Part shown: piece by piece, positions 25,612 to 34,285 of the stretch | How the letters are laid out: every line of letters begins with the position of its first letter | Numbering within the stretch: position 1 is the first letter of the stretch | Assembly: GCA_028711995.1 (NCBI GenBank) | Contig: JAQTRE010000008.1 | Span: 1 to 48,404 of the forward strand | Direction: 5' to 3' | Length of the DNA: 48,404 nucleotides | From: Dehalococcoidia bacterium | GTDB lineage: Bacteria; Chloroflexota; Dehalococcoidia; SZUA-161; SpSt-899 | Program-made: the position numbers and the translations under genes | The notes under the pieces: model-generated | Seen by the model: only the letters and a program-made list of their open reading frames with translations | Databases searched by the model: none | Told to the model about the DNA's origin: nothing

Positions 25612-25641
25612 ACTATATTATATTATGCCGATGAGTGTCAA
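25612..25641 (-). promoter_or_regulatory. Promoter of the CoA-transferase operon
   Basis: On the minus strand TTGACA (25641-25636) and TATAGT (25617-25612) are 18 nt apart. The -35 box overlaps the stop codon of mnmA, so the CoA-transferase pair can be transcribed separately. Confidence 0.55.
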
Positions 25642-26777
25642 GGTGTAGTCTCTTCCAATACAATCTGCTCCTTCTCACCGGTGACATAGAAACTGCTTGC
25701 CTTTGCCGTGCTCTCGATCGTCCCACCACCGACCACAATATCCCCATCGTAAAAGACTACTGCCTGCCCCGGGGTAATGGACATCTGCGGCTCCTTGAAT
25801 TTCACCCGCACCTGGCCGTTCTCCAATGGAGCAATGACGGCCTCCGCCTCCGGATGGCGATATCTAATTTTCGCCTTTACCTTCATTTTCGTCTGGAGCC
25901 TTTCCAATGCGATCCAGTTCACCCCTGAGGCCACCAGTTCATCGTTGTACAGGTCTTCCTCTTCACCTACAATAATGGTATTCCTCTGCGGGTCAATTCC
26001 GATAACGTAAAGCGGATGCCCGGCAGCAATCCCCAGCCCCTTGCGCTGCCCGATGGTGTAAAAGGGAATCCCTCGATGTTCACCCAGCACTTTCCCCCCT
26101 CTATCGATAATAGACCCGCGAGGAGTTGAATCCAGAAGAGAGGAATAGCCTCCGATCACGAAATCCTGGCTCTCAGGTTTCTCATGGACGGTCAAATGAC
26201 GATCCGCCGCCATCTTTCGAACCTCTCTCTTGGTGTAACCGCCGAGAGGAAAAAGGGATCGGGCAAGCTGTTGCTGGGTCAGGGAGAAGAGAAAATACGA
26301 TTGATCTTTGGTCAAATCCCTGGCCCTCTTGAGCAAGTAGCGCTTCCTGATCTGATCATATTCGGAGCGAAGGTAGTGGCCGGTGGCAAAATAATCGAAC
26401 TCGATTCCACTGGCCCGGGTCTTTTCAAGGAGGGCATCGAACTTGATGCGGTGGTTACAGCGAACGCAAGGATTGGGAGTCTTGCCCGAGAGATATTCCT
26501 GGCAGAAGTAATCCAGAACTTCTGTTTTATATTCCCGACTGAGGTCGAAAACGTGGAAGGGGATATCCAGGCTCTGCGCCACCCTTCGGGCATCTTCGAT
26601 ATCCCTTTCCTTACCCGGTCCGTAGCAGCCGTGACCCCTTTCTTCACCACAGGAAGCCTCTCCCGCCCATATCTTCATGGTCACGCCAATGACGGCATAA
26701 CCCTGCTCCTTAAGGAGAGCGGCGGCAACAGAGGAATCTACCCCACCACTCATCCCAACCACAACTCTGGACATCAT
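25638..26777 (-). CDS. mnmA: tRNA 2-thiouridine synthase MnmA (CxxC form)
   Basis: A 379-residue tRNA sulfurtransferase that adds sulfur to U34 of Lys, Glu and Gln tRNAs. The PP-loop GMSGGVDSS lies near the start, and HYLRSEYDQIRKRYLLKRA and GHPLYVIGID are MnmA features. Two differences from E. coli are visible. PNPDILC becomes PNPCVRC, giving a CxxC with the first catalytic Cys. The second catalytic Cys of the K-D-S-T-G-I-C-F region is Val (KPESQDFVIGG). This pattern suggests an iron-sulfur dependent MnmA rather than the persulfide type. The start overlaps the stop of the AIR-synthase-like gene (ATGA). The cysteine desulfurase two genes upstream could be the sulfur donor. Confidence 0.88.
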   Translation of the reverse strand: MMSRVVVGMSGGVDSSVAAALLKEQGYAVIGVTMKIWAGEASCGEERGHGCYGPGKERDIEDARRVAQSLDIPFHVFDLSREYKTEVLDYFCQEYLSGKTPNPCVRCNHRIKFDALLEKTRASGIEFDYFATGHYLRSEYDQIRKRYLLKRARDLTKDQSYFLFSLTQQQLARSLFPLGGYTKREVRKMAADRHLTVHEKPESQDFVIGGYSSLLDSTPRGSIIDRGGKVLGEHRGIPFYTIGQRKGLGIAAGHPLYVIGIDPQRNTIIVGEEEDLYNDELVASGVNWIALERLQTKMKVKAKIRYRHPEAEAVIAPLENGQVRVKFKEPQMSITPGQAVVFYDGDIVVGGGTIESTAKASSFYVTGEKEQIVLEETTP

Positions 26778-27895
26778 TTCCCTTGCAGGGCGCCGTACTT
26801 GGCCAAGGCATCATAGAACGCCTTCCAGAAGGGATCGACAATCGGGTGCTCCAGCTTGCGCTCTTTGCCCTTTTCAATCAACACCATGCCTTCCTTGGGA
26901 TCGGTCAGTTCCCCTACGATGGAGGAGCGAATGCCTTTTTTCGCCAGCGCATCCACGACTGCCTGCGCTTTGTGCGCCCTGCAGGAAGCGATCAGAGTGC
27001 CTTCGCTGATAGCCGCATAGGGATCCATACCGAAGTATCGGCAAATTTCAGGCACGCACTCTTCTATCAGGATGTCTTCCTTCTGAACCCTCGCACCCAA
27101 ACCGGATGCCTGGGCCAGTTCGTAGAGCCCCCCCCAAATTCCGCATTCGGTGGCATCGTGCATGGAGCTGATCCCATTATCGCGCACCCCAACGCTTACG
27201 GCAGTGAGCGCATCCTCCACGGCGGACATCTGGTAGAAAATCCCCTGCGCCTTGTTGGCAAAATCCGCCCCGAACTCCTTCTCCAGCAGACTGGGGAACA
27301 TGGTGGCGAAGATGCCGGAGGCTTCGATGGCCGGCCCTTTGGTGATAATGATCTTATCTCCGGCGCGGGCAAACCGGGGAGTCACGTACTCATCCTTTCC
27401 TCCGATAGCCAGCACCGTTGCTCCGCCAACCATCGGGTAGTGACAGTTCTCATACCGGGCAGTGTGCCCGCAAATGACGGCGATTCCCAATCGCTCACAC
27501 TCGCGATGAATGACACCCCAGACAATATCCAGTTGTTCCTTGGTCATCTCCATCGGCAGGTTGAGATCGATGGAAAGGAATTTGGGCGTGAGTCCGCTGG
27601 TCACCGCGTCCGAGACCAGGATATGCAGGGCAAACCATGCAGCCCGCTCCCAACCATATTCCGGGACAATGAAGACCGGATCGGTGGTCAGAGCTACTGC
27701 TTTATCGCCGATTTCAACGATCCCCACATCCACACCATGCTGGGGTCCCACCAGGATATCTTTGCTCTGCGCACCCAGCCGGGGGAAGATCAACTCAGTG
27801 AAAATCTCCGGGGATATCTTACCGATTTCGGGCATTTCGCTCATCTGGTTTGTGACGCTCCTTTTGTTTCGTTGAAAAACCCCCTTCCTCATCAA
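26774..27895 (-). CDS. AIR-synthase-superfamily protein (HypE-like)
   Basis: A 373-residue protein of the AIR synthase/HypE/ThiL/SelD fold, whose members activate oxygen or sulfur groups with ATP. The N-domain shows GVDVGIVEIGDKAVALTTDPVF and GWERAAWFALHILVSDAVTSGLTPKFLSIDLNLP. The C-domain shows DKIIITKGPAIEASG, GISSMHDATECGIWGGLYELA and DPYAAISEGTLIASC. This layout fits the HypE-like subgroup rather than SelD, which carries a Cys/Sec-Gly-Cys-x-x-Lys start not seen here. The true start may be an internal ATG at 27844. The position between a cysteine desulfurase and mnmA suggests a link to sulfur or tRNA chemistry, but the substrate is unknown. Confidence 0.8.
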   Translation of the reverse strand: MMRKGVFQRNKRSVTNQMSEMPEIGKISPEIFTELIFPRLGAQSKDILVGPQHGVDVGIVEIGDKAVALTTDPVFIVPEYGWERAAWFALHILVSDAVTSGLTPKFLSIDLNLPMEMTKEQLDIVWGVIHRECERLGIAVICGHTARYENCHYPMVGGATVLAIGGKDEYVTPRFARAGDKIIITKGPAIEASGIFATMFPSLLEKEFGADFANKAQGIFYQMSAVEDALTAVSVGVRDNGISSMHDATECGIWGGLYELAQASGLGARVQKEDILIEECVPEICRYFGMDPYAAISEGTLIASCRAHKAQAVVDALAKKGIRSSIVGELTDPKEGMVLIEKGKERKLEHPIVDPFWKAFYDALAKYGALQGK

Positions 27896-27914
27896 GAGGA
27901 CTGAGAGGGATTGT

Positions 27915-29072
27915 TTACCGTATCAGCGGCGATATGGCTCTCAGCTTGCTCACAATTGGAGGCAGAACCTCCAGCACCCGATCGATATCATCATCGGTAG
28001 TCCATTTCCCCAGGCTGAATCGCAGGGAACCATGTGCCTGCGCATGAGAGCAGCCGATAGCCGCCAGAACATGGGATGGCTCGGTGTCGCCGGAGCTGCA
28101 GGCAGAGCCGGTGGAAACACAAATGCCCGCCAGATCAAGATTCAAAAGCATCGATTCGCCCTCAACGAAATCGAAGGCAATGCTGACGTTGTTCGGCAGT
28201 CTCTTCTGGGGATGGCCGTTCAGACGGGTATGATCAATGCGGGCGACGATACCGCTGATCAGCTTCTGGCGCAGGCGGGTCAACCGCTCCATCTCTTCGG
28301 CCATTTCGTTTTGAGCCAGTTCAGCTGCCTTGCCGAATCCGACAATTCCCGGTATATTCTCCGTCCCGGCCCGACGCCTCGTCTCCTGTTCGCCACCGTG
28401 CAGCAGGGGAATCACCATTGTTCCTTTGCGAATATAAAGGGCTCCCATCCCTTTCGGTCCATATAGTTTGTGCGCCGACATCGAGAGCAAGTCCACCCCT
28501 AAATTATCCACATCCACAGGAACGTGTCCCACCGTCTGCACCGCATCGGTATGAAAATAAACTTCGGCCTCTCTGGCGATCTTTCCGATCTCGGCAATCG
28601 GCTCAACAGTGCCGATTTCGTTATTGGCATGCATGACTGAAACCAGAACTGTCTCTTTCTTGATGGCCCGGCGCACATCTTCGGGATCGACCAGACCATC
28701 TTTATCCACTGGCACTATAGTTACTTCAATCCCACGCTTCCCCAGAAACTTGCAGGTTTCCAGGACGGCATGGTGTTCCACAGAAGTGGTGATGATATGA
28801 TTCCCTTTGGATTGGTTAGGCTGAGCTGTTCCGATGATGGCCATGTTATCCGCTTCAGTCCCGCCACTGGTGAAGACGATCTCTTCCTCCTGCGCCCCGA
28901 TCAGACGGGCAACTTTCCTCCGGGCTTCATCGATGGCCTCTTTGGACTCTTGGCCGCACGAATGGATGCTGGAGGGATTTCCGAAGGTTTCATTAAAATA
29001 GGGCAGCATTGCCTTCACCACATCGGGATGAGTGGGTGTGGTCGCCGCATAATCAAGGTAAACTCGCTTCAT
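27915..29072 (-). CDS. Cysteine desulfurase (NifS/IscS type)
   Basis: A 385-residue PLP enzyme that takes sulfur from cysteine. YLDYAATTPTHPDVV is the classical N-terminus. HNATSG-like EEIVFTSGGTEADN binds PLP, SVMHANNEIGT follows, the PLP lysine is in SAHKLYGPKGMG, and the persulfide Cys is in STGSACSSGD. I place the start at ATG 29072, because the longer frame to 29303 would overlap the radical SAM gene and adds unlike sequence. It heads the series with the AIR-synthase-like gene and mnmA, so sulfur for tRNA thiolation or iron-sulfur clusters is the expected role. Confidence 0.93.
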   Translation of the reverse strand: MKRVYLDYAATTPTHPDVVKAMLPYFNETFGNPSSIHSCGQESKEAIDEARRKVARLIGAQEEEIVFTSGGTEADNMAIIGTAQPNQSKGNHIITTSVEHHAVLETCKFLGKRGIEVTIVPVDKDGLVDPEDVRRAIKKETVLVSVMHANNEIGTVEPIAEIGKIAREAEVYFHTDAVQTVGHVPVDVDNLGVDLLSMSAHKLYGPKGMGALYIRKGTMVIPLLHGGEQETRRRAGTENIPGIVGFGKAAELAQNEMAEEMERLTRLRQKLISGIVARIDHTRLNGHPQKRLPNNVSIAFDFVEGESMLLNLDLAGICVSTGSACSSGDTEPSHVLAAIGCSHAQAHGSLRFSLGKWTTDDDIDRVLEVLPPIVSKLRAISPLIR

Positions 29073-29235
29073 CTTTCGTTCCGATGCCTTAAACCGGGGA
29101 CACAGCCGCCGTCCAAGCACGTCTTTTTTCAATCCTGACAGTACTCGATAAAAGCAGAAATGAGCGGAAAATGCAAGTTTGGCGTATCGCCCTATACATG
29201 ATTCCCCGACGCCGTGACAAGAGGGATTTGAGGGA

Positions 29236-30552
29236 TCAACACGAGGATGCGGTAACGGACTCCTCGGGCGATAGTGCGGTTCGCGCCTGATCCCGAACGT
29301 CATTGATGGCGGAGAAAAACTCCCGCATCATGGCTACCAGCAGGTAGCGTCCTTTCGGCGTTAGAGTGACCACGCTGTCATTCCTGTCAAAGGCCCCAGC
29401 CAGTTTCATGAAGGCCATCTCAGCCCAAAGTCCTCGCCCCACAGAAACACCAGAACTCTCCTTGAAGCGCTCTTTGTCCAGGATGAGCCCAAAGAGGTTC
29501 ATCATGAATCGATACCTCATCTGATCGGACTGCGCGAATGGCCTTACCTGCGAGACAGACATCGCCCCCGATGAAATACGCTCTCCGTATTCTCGGAGAG
29601 AAAAAGTGTTGACATAAAGCGAGCCATCCAGATAACTGAAGGCCCCGGAACCGATACCGAGATACTCCTCATAGTCGATGATGTACTCGTCGATCATATC
29701 TCCGCCCTGGCGCGAGAAACACCATGCCGATACAGGTTTGAAGGCATGGGCCAGCTCCTCGGAGAGAGTTTGATAGTAACTTGCCTCGCGGGAGTAATCG
29801 ACTTTGCCGACGCTCTGGCGAATGGAACGGCCCACCGAAGGGGAAACCATCAGGGCATAGTAAGTGGTCTGGTTCACGCCGGACTGGATGACCTTGCGAA
29901 CATCCTCCTTGAGGATTTGTTGAGTTTGGCTGGGAAAGTTGAAGATCATGTCGGCGTTCAGGGTAGGGAAATGCCCTGCCGCCACCTCGATGCGCTTCAG
30001 AATCTCCTCTCCGGAACCATACTTGTGGTAACGCTGCATTTGTTGGAGCAAGCCGGTGTCAAAGCTTTGAATCCCAACTGACAAGCGCTGTACGCGTCCC
30101 TCCAGCTCTCCCACAATTTCCGGCGTGAGGTGATTGGGATTGGTCTCGCAGGAGACCTCTTTGACGCCGAAAAGCCGACGCGCCAGATCAATGGTGAGGG
30201 TGAGTTCATCGACCAGCACAGTGGGCGTACCGCCGCCGATGTACATCGAGGGAAAAGTATATCCCAGATCAGCCACCATTTGCATCTCCAAGCGAAGGTG
30301 TTTGAAATAGGTTCTGGCGGCTGGTTCGTTGAAAGGAAATCGATTGAAGGAGCAATAGGGACAGAGCTGCTCGCAGAACGGCACGTGAACATAGAGCAAA
30401 TACGGATGGTCTGCCTTCGGGCCGGGGAGGATTTTCCGGTTGGCAGGCACAAGCTGAAGGTGACGGCCGATTTCAAACCGGAGGATGGAGGTCAAAATCC
30501 GTTCCGAGATCATATCATACATCAGTATGGAGAATTGTGTCATCTCCGTCAA
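29236..30552 (-). CDS. HemN/HemW-like radical SAM protein
   Basis: A 438-residue radical SAM protein of the coproporphyrinogen oxidase-like family. The cluster motif is CEQLCPYC (C60, C64, C67) preceded by YVHVPF. GGGTPT, SCETNPNHLTPE, RLSVGIQSFD, ADMIFNFPSQT and YEEYLGIGSGAFSY are in the order of HemN/HemW proteins. This family also includes heme chaperones and heme-degrading enzymes, so oxidase activity cannot be assumed. The C-terminal winged-helix-like domain contains LTPKGRYLLVAMM. The start is TTG 30552 or ATG 30543. It lies just upstream of the cysteine desulfurase gene in the same direction. Confidence 0.85.
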   Translation of the reverse strand: MTEMTQFSILMYDMISERILTSILRFEIGRHLQLVPANRKILPGPKADHPYLLYVHVPFCEQLCPYCSFNRFPFNEPAARTYFKHLRLEMQMVADLGYTFPSMYIGGGTPTVLVDELTLTIDLARRLFGVKEVSCETNPNHLTPEIVGELEGRVQRLSVGIQSFDTGLLQQMQRYHKYGSGEEILKRIEVAAGHFPTLNADMIFNFPSQTQQILKEDVRKVIQSGVNQTTYYALMVSPSVGRSIRQSVGKVDYSREASYYQTLSEELAHAFKPVSAWCFSRQGGDMIDEYIIDYEEYLGIGSGAFSYLDGSLYVNTFSLREYGERISSGAMSVSQVRPFAQSDQMRYRFMMNLFGLILDKERFKESSGVSVGRGLWAEMAFMKLAGAFDRNDSVVTLTPKGRYLLVAMMREFFSAINDVRDQARTALSPEESVTASSC

Positions 30553-30654
30553 GGAAATGCAATCACACTTGATCCTCGGATTTAGCAGTGTGTTGAAGAA
30601 ATCACAGCGCTCTCCATCACAATCCCGCTTGCCTCCGGATCAATGGATGAAAAT

Positions 30655-30689
30655 GGAGAAGGGATGCCTTTAAACGGCATCCCTTCTCC
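30655..30689 (-). terminator. Terminator downstream of the DUF5666-like gene
   Basis: A perfect 14-bp stem (30655-30668 with 30676-30689; core GGGATGCC/GGCATCCC) has a 7-nt loop. On the minus strand it is followed by ATTTTC. It lies just after the gene ending at 30731 and before the radical SAM gene. Confidence 0.65.
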
Positions 30690-30730
30690 ACTGCACCAAG
30701 GAGGAACACGATGATGGTCAACGAACGGGT

Positions 30731-31618
30731 CTAGTGATTCTTGCCGCCGCCGGAATTTTGATTGGACGTAGGCTGACCGCCTGCTGAATTCTGATTCATG
30801 TTTTGATTGGCGTTTTGAATTGCGTTCTGGATAACTGCTCTGACTTGCTCATTGTTGGTGTTCTCGAGAGCGGTGTTCAGCATTTCCTGATTCCGTTCTT
30901 GCAGCCGCTCCAGCCATCGATTGAGGTTCTCTATGTTTTTATTCTTCTCGATCTTATTCTCTACCCTGTTGGATACGACATCTGCCAGATGAGTTTGAAG
31001 CCTTTCCCTCACTTGGTCCATGGTCTGGATTCCCGTGCATATCTTCTCCTTCTCACACTGGCGAACAGCCGCGCAGATCATATTACCGACCACAGCCCCT
31101 TTCAGTCCATTAGGCATATCAATCGTTATAGTTTCGCCATCGTCTGTAGTGATGGTCATGACTCCATTCTCAACCGACATCACCACGCCATTAATGTGTT
31201 GGACCTGACATCGATTTGCCTTCTCAGAAATTAACATCACCCGGGTGGCAGTATAGATTCCCTCTTCTTCAGTTGCCAGGATGGCCACACGCTTCCCCTC
31301 AGTGATGACTTCTGCCTGAGTGGCTTCTGTCTGGCCAGGGATCTTGTAGATTGTATCGCTATTTACCGCCACTTCTAATTCCCCGCGGGCGGTAGTGTCC
31401 AATGTTATCGCCGCTATGACGGGCGGAGTATCGCTATTCCACGAGATAGACTCAATCGTGCCCACCAACCCCTGATATTTTACCCCTGCCGCCGCAGGTG
31501 TCGCCACAGTTGTCGCGCTTGGTGTTACTTCAGGGTCATCGGCCAAAGCAGCACCGATACTCGTTGCCAAAAGTGCTATGCTGATGATGATCACCGGGAT
31601 GATTCTCGAAATTTTCAT
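30731..31618 (-). CDS. Exported protein with DUF5666-like domains and Asn/Gln-rich tail
   Basis: A 295-residue exported protein. A signal peptide (ISRIIPVIIISIALLATSIGAALA) is followed by a threonine/alanine linker and small beta domains of the DUF5666 kind (GLVGTIESISW; NGVVMSVENGVMTITTDDG), which are seen in extracytoplasmic Chloroflexi and proteobacterial proteins of unknown role. Then comes a helical region with VENKIEKNKNIENLNRW and a tail rich in Asn and Gln (QNANQNMNQNSAGG) ending KNH. I chose ATG 31618, which has AGGAGGGAAAAA upstream. A longer frame to 31693 has no ribosome site. Likely a cell-envelope protein. Confidence 0.7.
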   Translation of the reverse strand: MKISRIIPVIIISIALLATSIGAALADDPEVTPSATTVATPAAAGVKYQGLVGTIESISWNSDTPPVIAAITLDTTARGELEVAVNSDTIYKIPGQTEATQAEVITEGKRVAILATEEEGIYTATRVMLISEKANRCQVQHINGVVMSVENGVMTITTDDGETITIDMPNGLKGAVVGNMICAAVRQCEKEKICTGIQTMDQVRERLQTHLADVVSNRVENKIEKNKNIENLNRWLERLQERNQEMLNTALENTNNEQVRAVIQNAIQNANQNMNQNSAGGQPTSNQNSGGGKNH

Positions 31619-31808
31619 TTTTCCCTCCTGCTCTGTTTTTGATATAACGCGGTTAACATCTGCCAAATTATCAGCCTGGTTAGTGTTAACCATGATGATC
31701 TCTCATTTAATTTTCACCTCCTCGCAGTTTTCCCTGAAGTGTTCTCTGCAGCCTTTCGAACGTCTCACACCCTTAATAACGCAAAAACCGCAGAACTGTC
31801 AGGTTTGA

Positions 31809-32465
31809 CTACGGGATACGTATGATAGTAGTCATCACCGTGGAAGAGTTGCCTTCGAAATCACTGGCAACCACTTCAATCAGATTGGGGCCATCCTCCA
31901 GGTTTACCGATACACTGAAACTGCCGGAGGCATCTATATCGACGATTTCACCATTGACGGTGACCACTGCATTAGCGTTTGTCACTCCTTTTACTACCAC
32001 TGAAGATGATGTGACCACTGCTTCATCCAGGGGTTCGGTGACGGTGAGTGGCAATGCGGCAGCATATATGACAGTCAGATTAACCGACTTCTCATCGCCG
32101 TCAAAATCGCTGGCGACGACCTCTATGGAATTTGGCCCGGCATCCAGATTCACGATGCTGCTGAATCTGCCCTGAGAATCGACTTCGATGATTGCTCCAT
32201 TGATACTCACCACCGCATCGGATCGCGTGGTCCCGGATACAGTGATTCGGGAAGTATCAACCACTGCCTCATCCTGAGGTGTACTGACAACCAGGGTTAG
32301 TTCATCGGCCGGTTCTGCTGATGGAGTGGAGATCGTCGCAGTAGGGCTCGTCGCGGTGGGACTCGTTGGCGTTGTTGCATCCGAATCGTCATCGCCGCAG
32401 GCCATCACTAACAGCAATAACAACACCCCGATCAGCGCCAAGATCGGTATTCGATATGTCTTCAT
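31809..32465 (-). CDS. Lipoprotein with two Ig-like (glucodextranase B-type) repeats
   Basis: A 218-residue exported lipoprotein: signal peptide with lipobox LVMAC, then a Thr/Pro/Ser linker (TPTSPTATSPTAT), then two similar beta-sandwich repeats of about 75 residues. Each contains a core like DAVVSINGAIIEVDSQGRF or NAVVTVNGEIVDIDASGSF and ends in GPNSIEVVASDFDG or GPNLIEVVASDFEG. This is the bacterial Ig-like or glucodextranase B-like adhesion and scaffolding fold. ATG 32465 has AAAAGGAG upstream. Divergent from the sigma factor gene, so it may be under sigma control. Confidence 0.8.
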   Translation of the reverse strand: MKTYRIPILALIGVLLLLLVMACGDDDSDATTPTSPTATSPTATISTPSAEPADELTLVVSTPQDEAVVDTSRITVSGTTRSDAVVSINGAIIEVDSQGRFSSIVNLDAGPNSIEVVASDFDGDEKSVNLTVIYAAALPLTVTEPLDEAVVTSSSVVVKGVTNANAVVTVNGEIVDIDASGSFSVSVNLEDGPNLIEVVASDFEGNSSTVMTTIIRIP

Positions 32466-32733
32466 CTTCACTCCTTTTGAATTACTGGCATTCTATATTC
32501 TATAGGGTCTGCGTAACTAACCGCAATAGTACTATCGTCGTGATCTCGAATTTGCACAGATGACAGACCCGAAACATCAGCCGCCGGAAGCCTGACCTGA
32601 CAAATCGTGCTGCAGTACGTTTTAGTGGTTAGAAAGAAACATTCTTCACCCAAGGACCTGATTCCTATGTGCGGATGGTATACTATTAACAAAAGGGAAA
32701 CGGACTTAAATCGCTTATTCGGTAAGGAGTGTT

Positions 32734-33264
32734 TTGTCGGGAAAGGAAACCGCCCGGAAAAAGAGAGAAGAGGCCTTAACCGGTCTTTACGAAGGCAGTT
32801 ACGAAAGGCTCGCCCGATATATCTTCGTGCGCATCGGCAATCAGACCGAGGCAGAGGACTTGGCGTCTGAGGTCTTTTTGAAGGCATTCAGGTCGCTGGA
32901 TTCCTACGAGGAGCGCGGGCTGCCGATGGAAGCCTGGCTGTTCAAAATCGCGCACAATCTGGTTATCGACTATGTGCGCAAGGCGGGCAAAAGGCAGACG
33001 GTTTGCATTGATGATGTAGTGATTGCAGGCTCAGCCAATCCGGAAGAGGCCGCCGAGTCGAGTATCCAGGTAGAGAAACTGACCCAGGCCTTGAAGCAGC
33101 TTCCGGAAAGCCAGCGCGAGGTGATCGGCTTGCGTTTCTTTTCCGATCTCAGCTCTGAAGAGGCCGGAGAGGTTTTGGGAAAGAAAGCCGGAGCCGTAAG
33201 AGAGATGCAGAGGGTTGCGCTGCAATCCCTTCGCAAGGCAATGAACAAGGAAACGCAGATATGA
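32734..33264 (+). CDS. ECF-type sigma-70 family RNA polymerase sigma factor
   Basis: A 176-residue sigma factor with regions 2 and 4 only. Region 2 holds SYERLARYIFVRIGNQTEAEDLASEVFLKAF and AWLFKIAHNLVIDYVRK. Region 4 holds LPESQREVIGLRFFSDLSSEEAGEVLGKKAGAVREMQ, a helix-turn-helix that reads the -35 box. The TTG start has AAGGAG upstream. A TATACT lies at 32679. It overlaps the next gene by 4 nt, so it is made together with a membrane-anchored partner that may act as its anti-sigma factor. Its target promoters are not known. Confidence 0.92.
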   Translation: MSGKETARKKREEALTGLYEGSYERLARYIFVRIGNQTEAEDLASEVFLKAFRSLDSYEERGLPMEAWLFKIAHNLVIDYVRKAGKRQTVCIDDVVIAGSANPEEAAESSIQVEKLTQALKQLPESQREVIGLRFFSDLSSEEAGEVLGKKAGAVREMQRVALQSLRKAMNKETQI

Positions 33265-34115
33265 AAAGGGCATTTGATCAAATACTGGATGAGTGCATCG
33301 ACCGCTTGAATGGCGGAGAGAGCGTCGAGGAATGCCTCAAGCTCTATCCTGAATTCGCGGCGGAACTGGAGCCACTCCTTATCGCGGCCCTTGAGTTTCG
33401 GAGTGGACTTGCCTTCATGCCCAGTGCAGCGGCAAAGACAAAAGGAAAGGAAAGTCTCCTCCGGGAGATGGCTCAATCACATCAGAAACTCAACAGTCCG
33501 GATCCTTCAATTCTCCAACGATTGTTTGGAAGGCCAAAGATATGGGCTCCTGTCACTGCCGCCCTCATGATCGCGGTCCTGATGTTTGCCCTCTGGCCTT
33601 CTTCATCAAACCCTCCCGGGATCGGCCCCAGCCCGGCCTACGCCGGCACGATTGAAATCCGGATTACCGATGCTCCCAACCATGACGTGTCATCGGTTTA
33701 TATGACAATTGGCAACATCGAAGTTCAAAAGAGCGGAGGGAGCGGAGGCACGGGCATTGCGGCAGGTAATGATGGAGACCGGGGATGGACTACCGTGATC
33801 GGGGAGGAGAGAAGTTTTGAGTTGCTCGAACTCCTGGGCGTGGAAGAGATTCTGGGCAGCAAGGAGCTTGAAGTGGGGCACTACACCCAAATACGTCTGG
33901 ATGTAGCGGCTGTGAGAGTCACCGTTGATGGCATAACCCAGAGTGCTGCCTTGCCCAGCGGTAAGCTCAAACTTGTCGGTTCATTCGATATCGAGGCAGG
34001 CAAGACAACCGCGCTAACCCTGGACTTTGATGCTCAGAAATCGGTGGTGGTCGCCGGCAATGGGAAGGTTCAGTTCAAGCCGGTGGTCAAGATATCGGTT
34101 ACCGAAGCTCATTAG
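33261..34115 (+). CDS. Membrane protein with anti-sigma-like N-domain and DUF4382 exterior domain
   Basis: A 284-residue single-span protein. Residues 1-60 (ILDECIDRLNGGESVEECL, YPEFAAELEPLL) resemble the N-terminal domain often encoded after sigma factors in Chloroflexota. A membrane span follows (WAPVTAALMIAVLMFALWP). The exterior part (about residues 125-284) is a DUF4382 domain: IEIRITDAPNHDVSSVYMTI, VGHYTQIRLDVAAVRV, LPSGKLKLVGSFDI, LDFDAQKSVV and FKPVVKI. The gene overlaps the sigma gene through ATGA. I infer an anti-sigma role that senses something outside the cell. Confidence 0.75.
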   Translation: MKRAFDQILDECIDRLNGGESVEECLKLYPEFAAELEPLLIAALEFRSGLAFMPSAAAKTKGKESLLREMAQSHQKLNSPDPSILQRLFGRPKIWAPVTAALMIAVLMFALWPSSSNPPGIGPSPAYAGTIEIRITDAPNHDVSSVYMTIGNIEVQKSGGSGGTGIAAGNDGDRGWTTVIGEERSFELLELLGVEEILGSKELEVGHYTQIRLDVAAVRVTVDGITQSAALPSGKLKLVGSFDIEAGKTTALTLDFDAQKSVVVAGNGKVQFKPVVKISVTEAH

Positions 34116-34143
34116 ATTCTCGCCTCTGCTTAGCTTCATAAAG

Positions 34144-34171
34144 TTGCATGTTTTCTCTAAAATGGTATACT
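34144..34171 (+). promoter_or_regulatory. Promoter of the slyD-like gene
   Basis: TTGCAT (34144-34149) and TATACT (34166-34171) are separated by 16 nt. The ATG is at 34286, so a leader of about 110 nt is predicted. Confidence 0.5.
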
Positions 34172-34285
34172 CTGGAAATGGCGGCTTTGAAATATCGGGA
34201 AGGGTTGGGCTCTGCGGTTGAATTTGTGCACCTCTTTCCCCACAATCATCGCCCTGATCGAAAAAACATGACACGCGGAGGAAAG

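Noticed and set aside
26774-27895. AIR-synthase-like gene as selD (selenophosphate synthetase), which would support selenocysteine use
   Set aside because: The N-terminal Cys/Sec-Gly-Cys-x-x-Lys active-site loop of SelD is not present. The domain layout fits the HypE-like group.
26783-27904. 373-codon open frame on the plus strand opposite the AIR-synthase-like gene
   Set aside because: It is the antisense shadow of a well-supported gene. Its residues show no domain and it has no ribosome site.
29073-29303. N-terminal extension of the cysteine desulfurase
   Set aside because: The added residues are unlike the family and the frame would overlap the radical SAM gene. The ATG at 29072 starts the conserved sequence.
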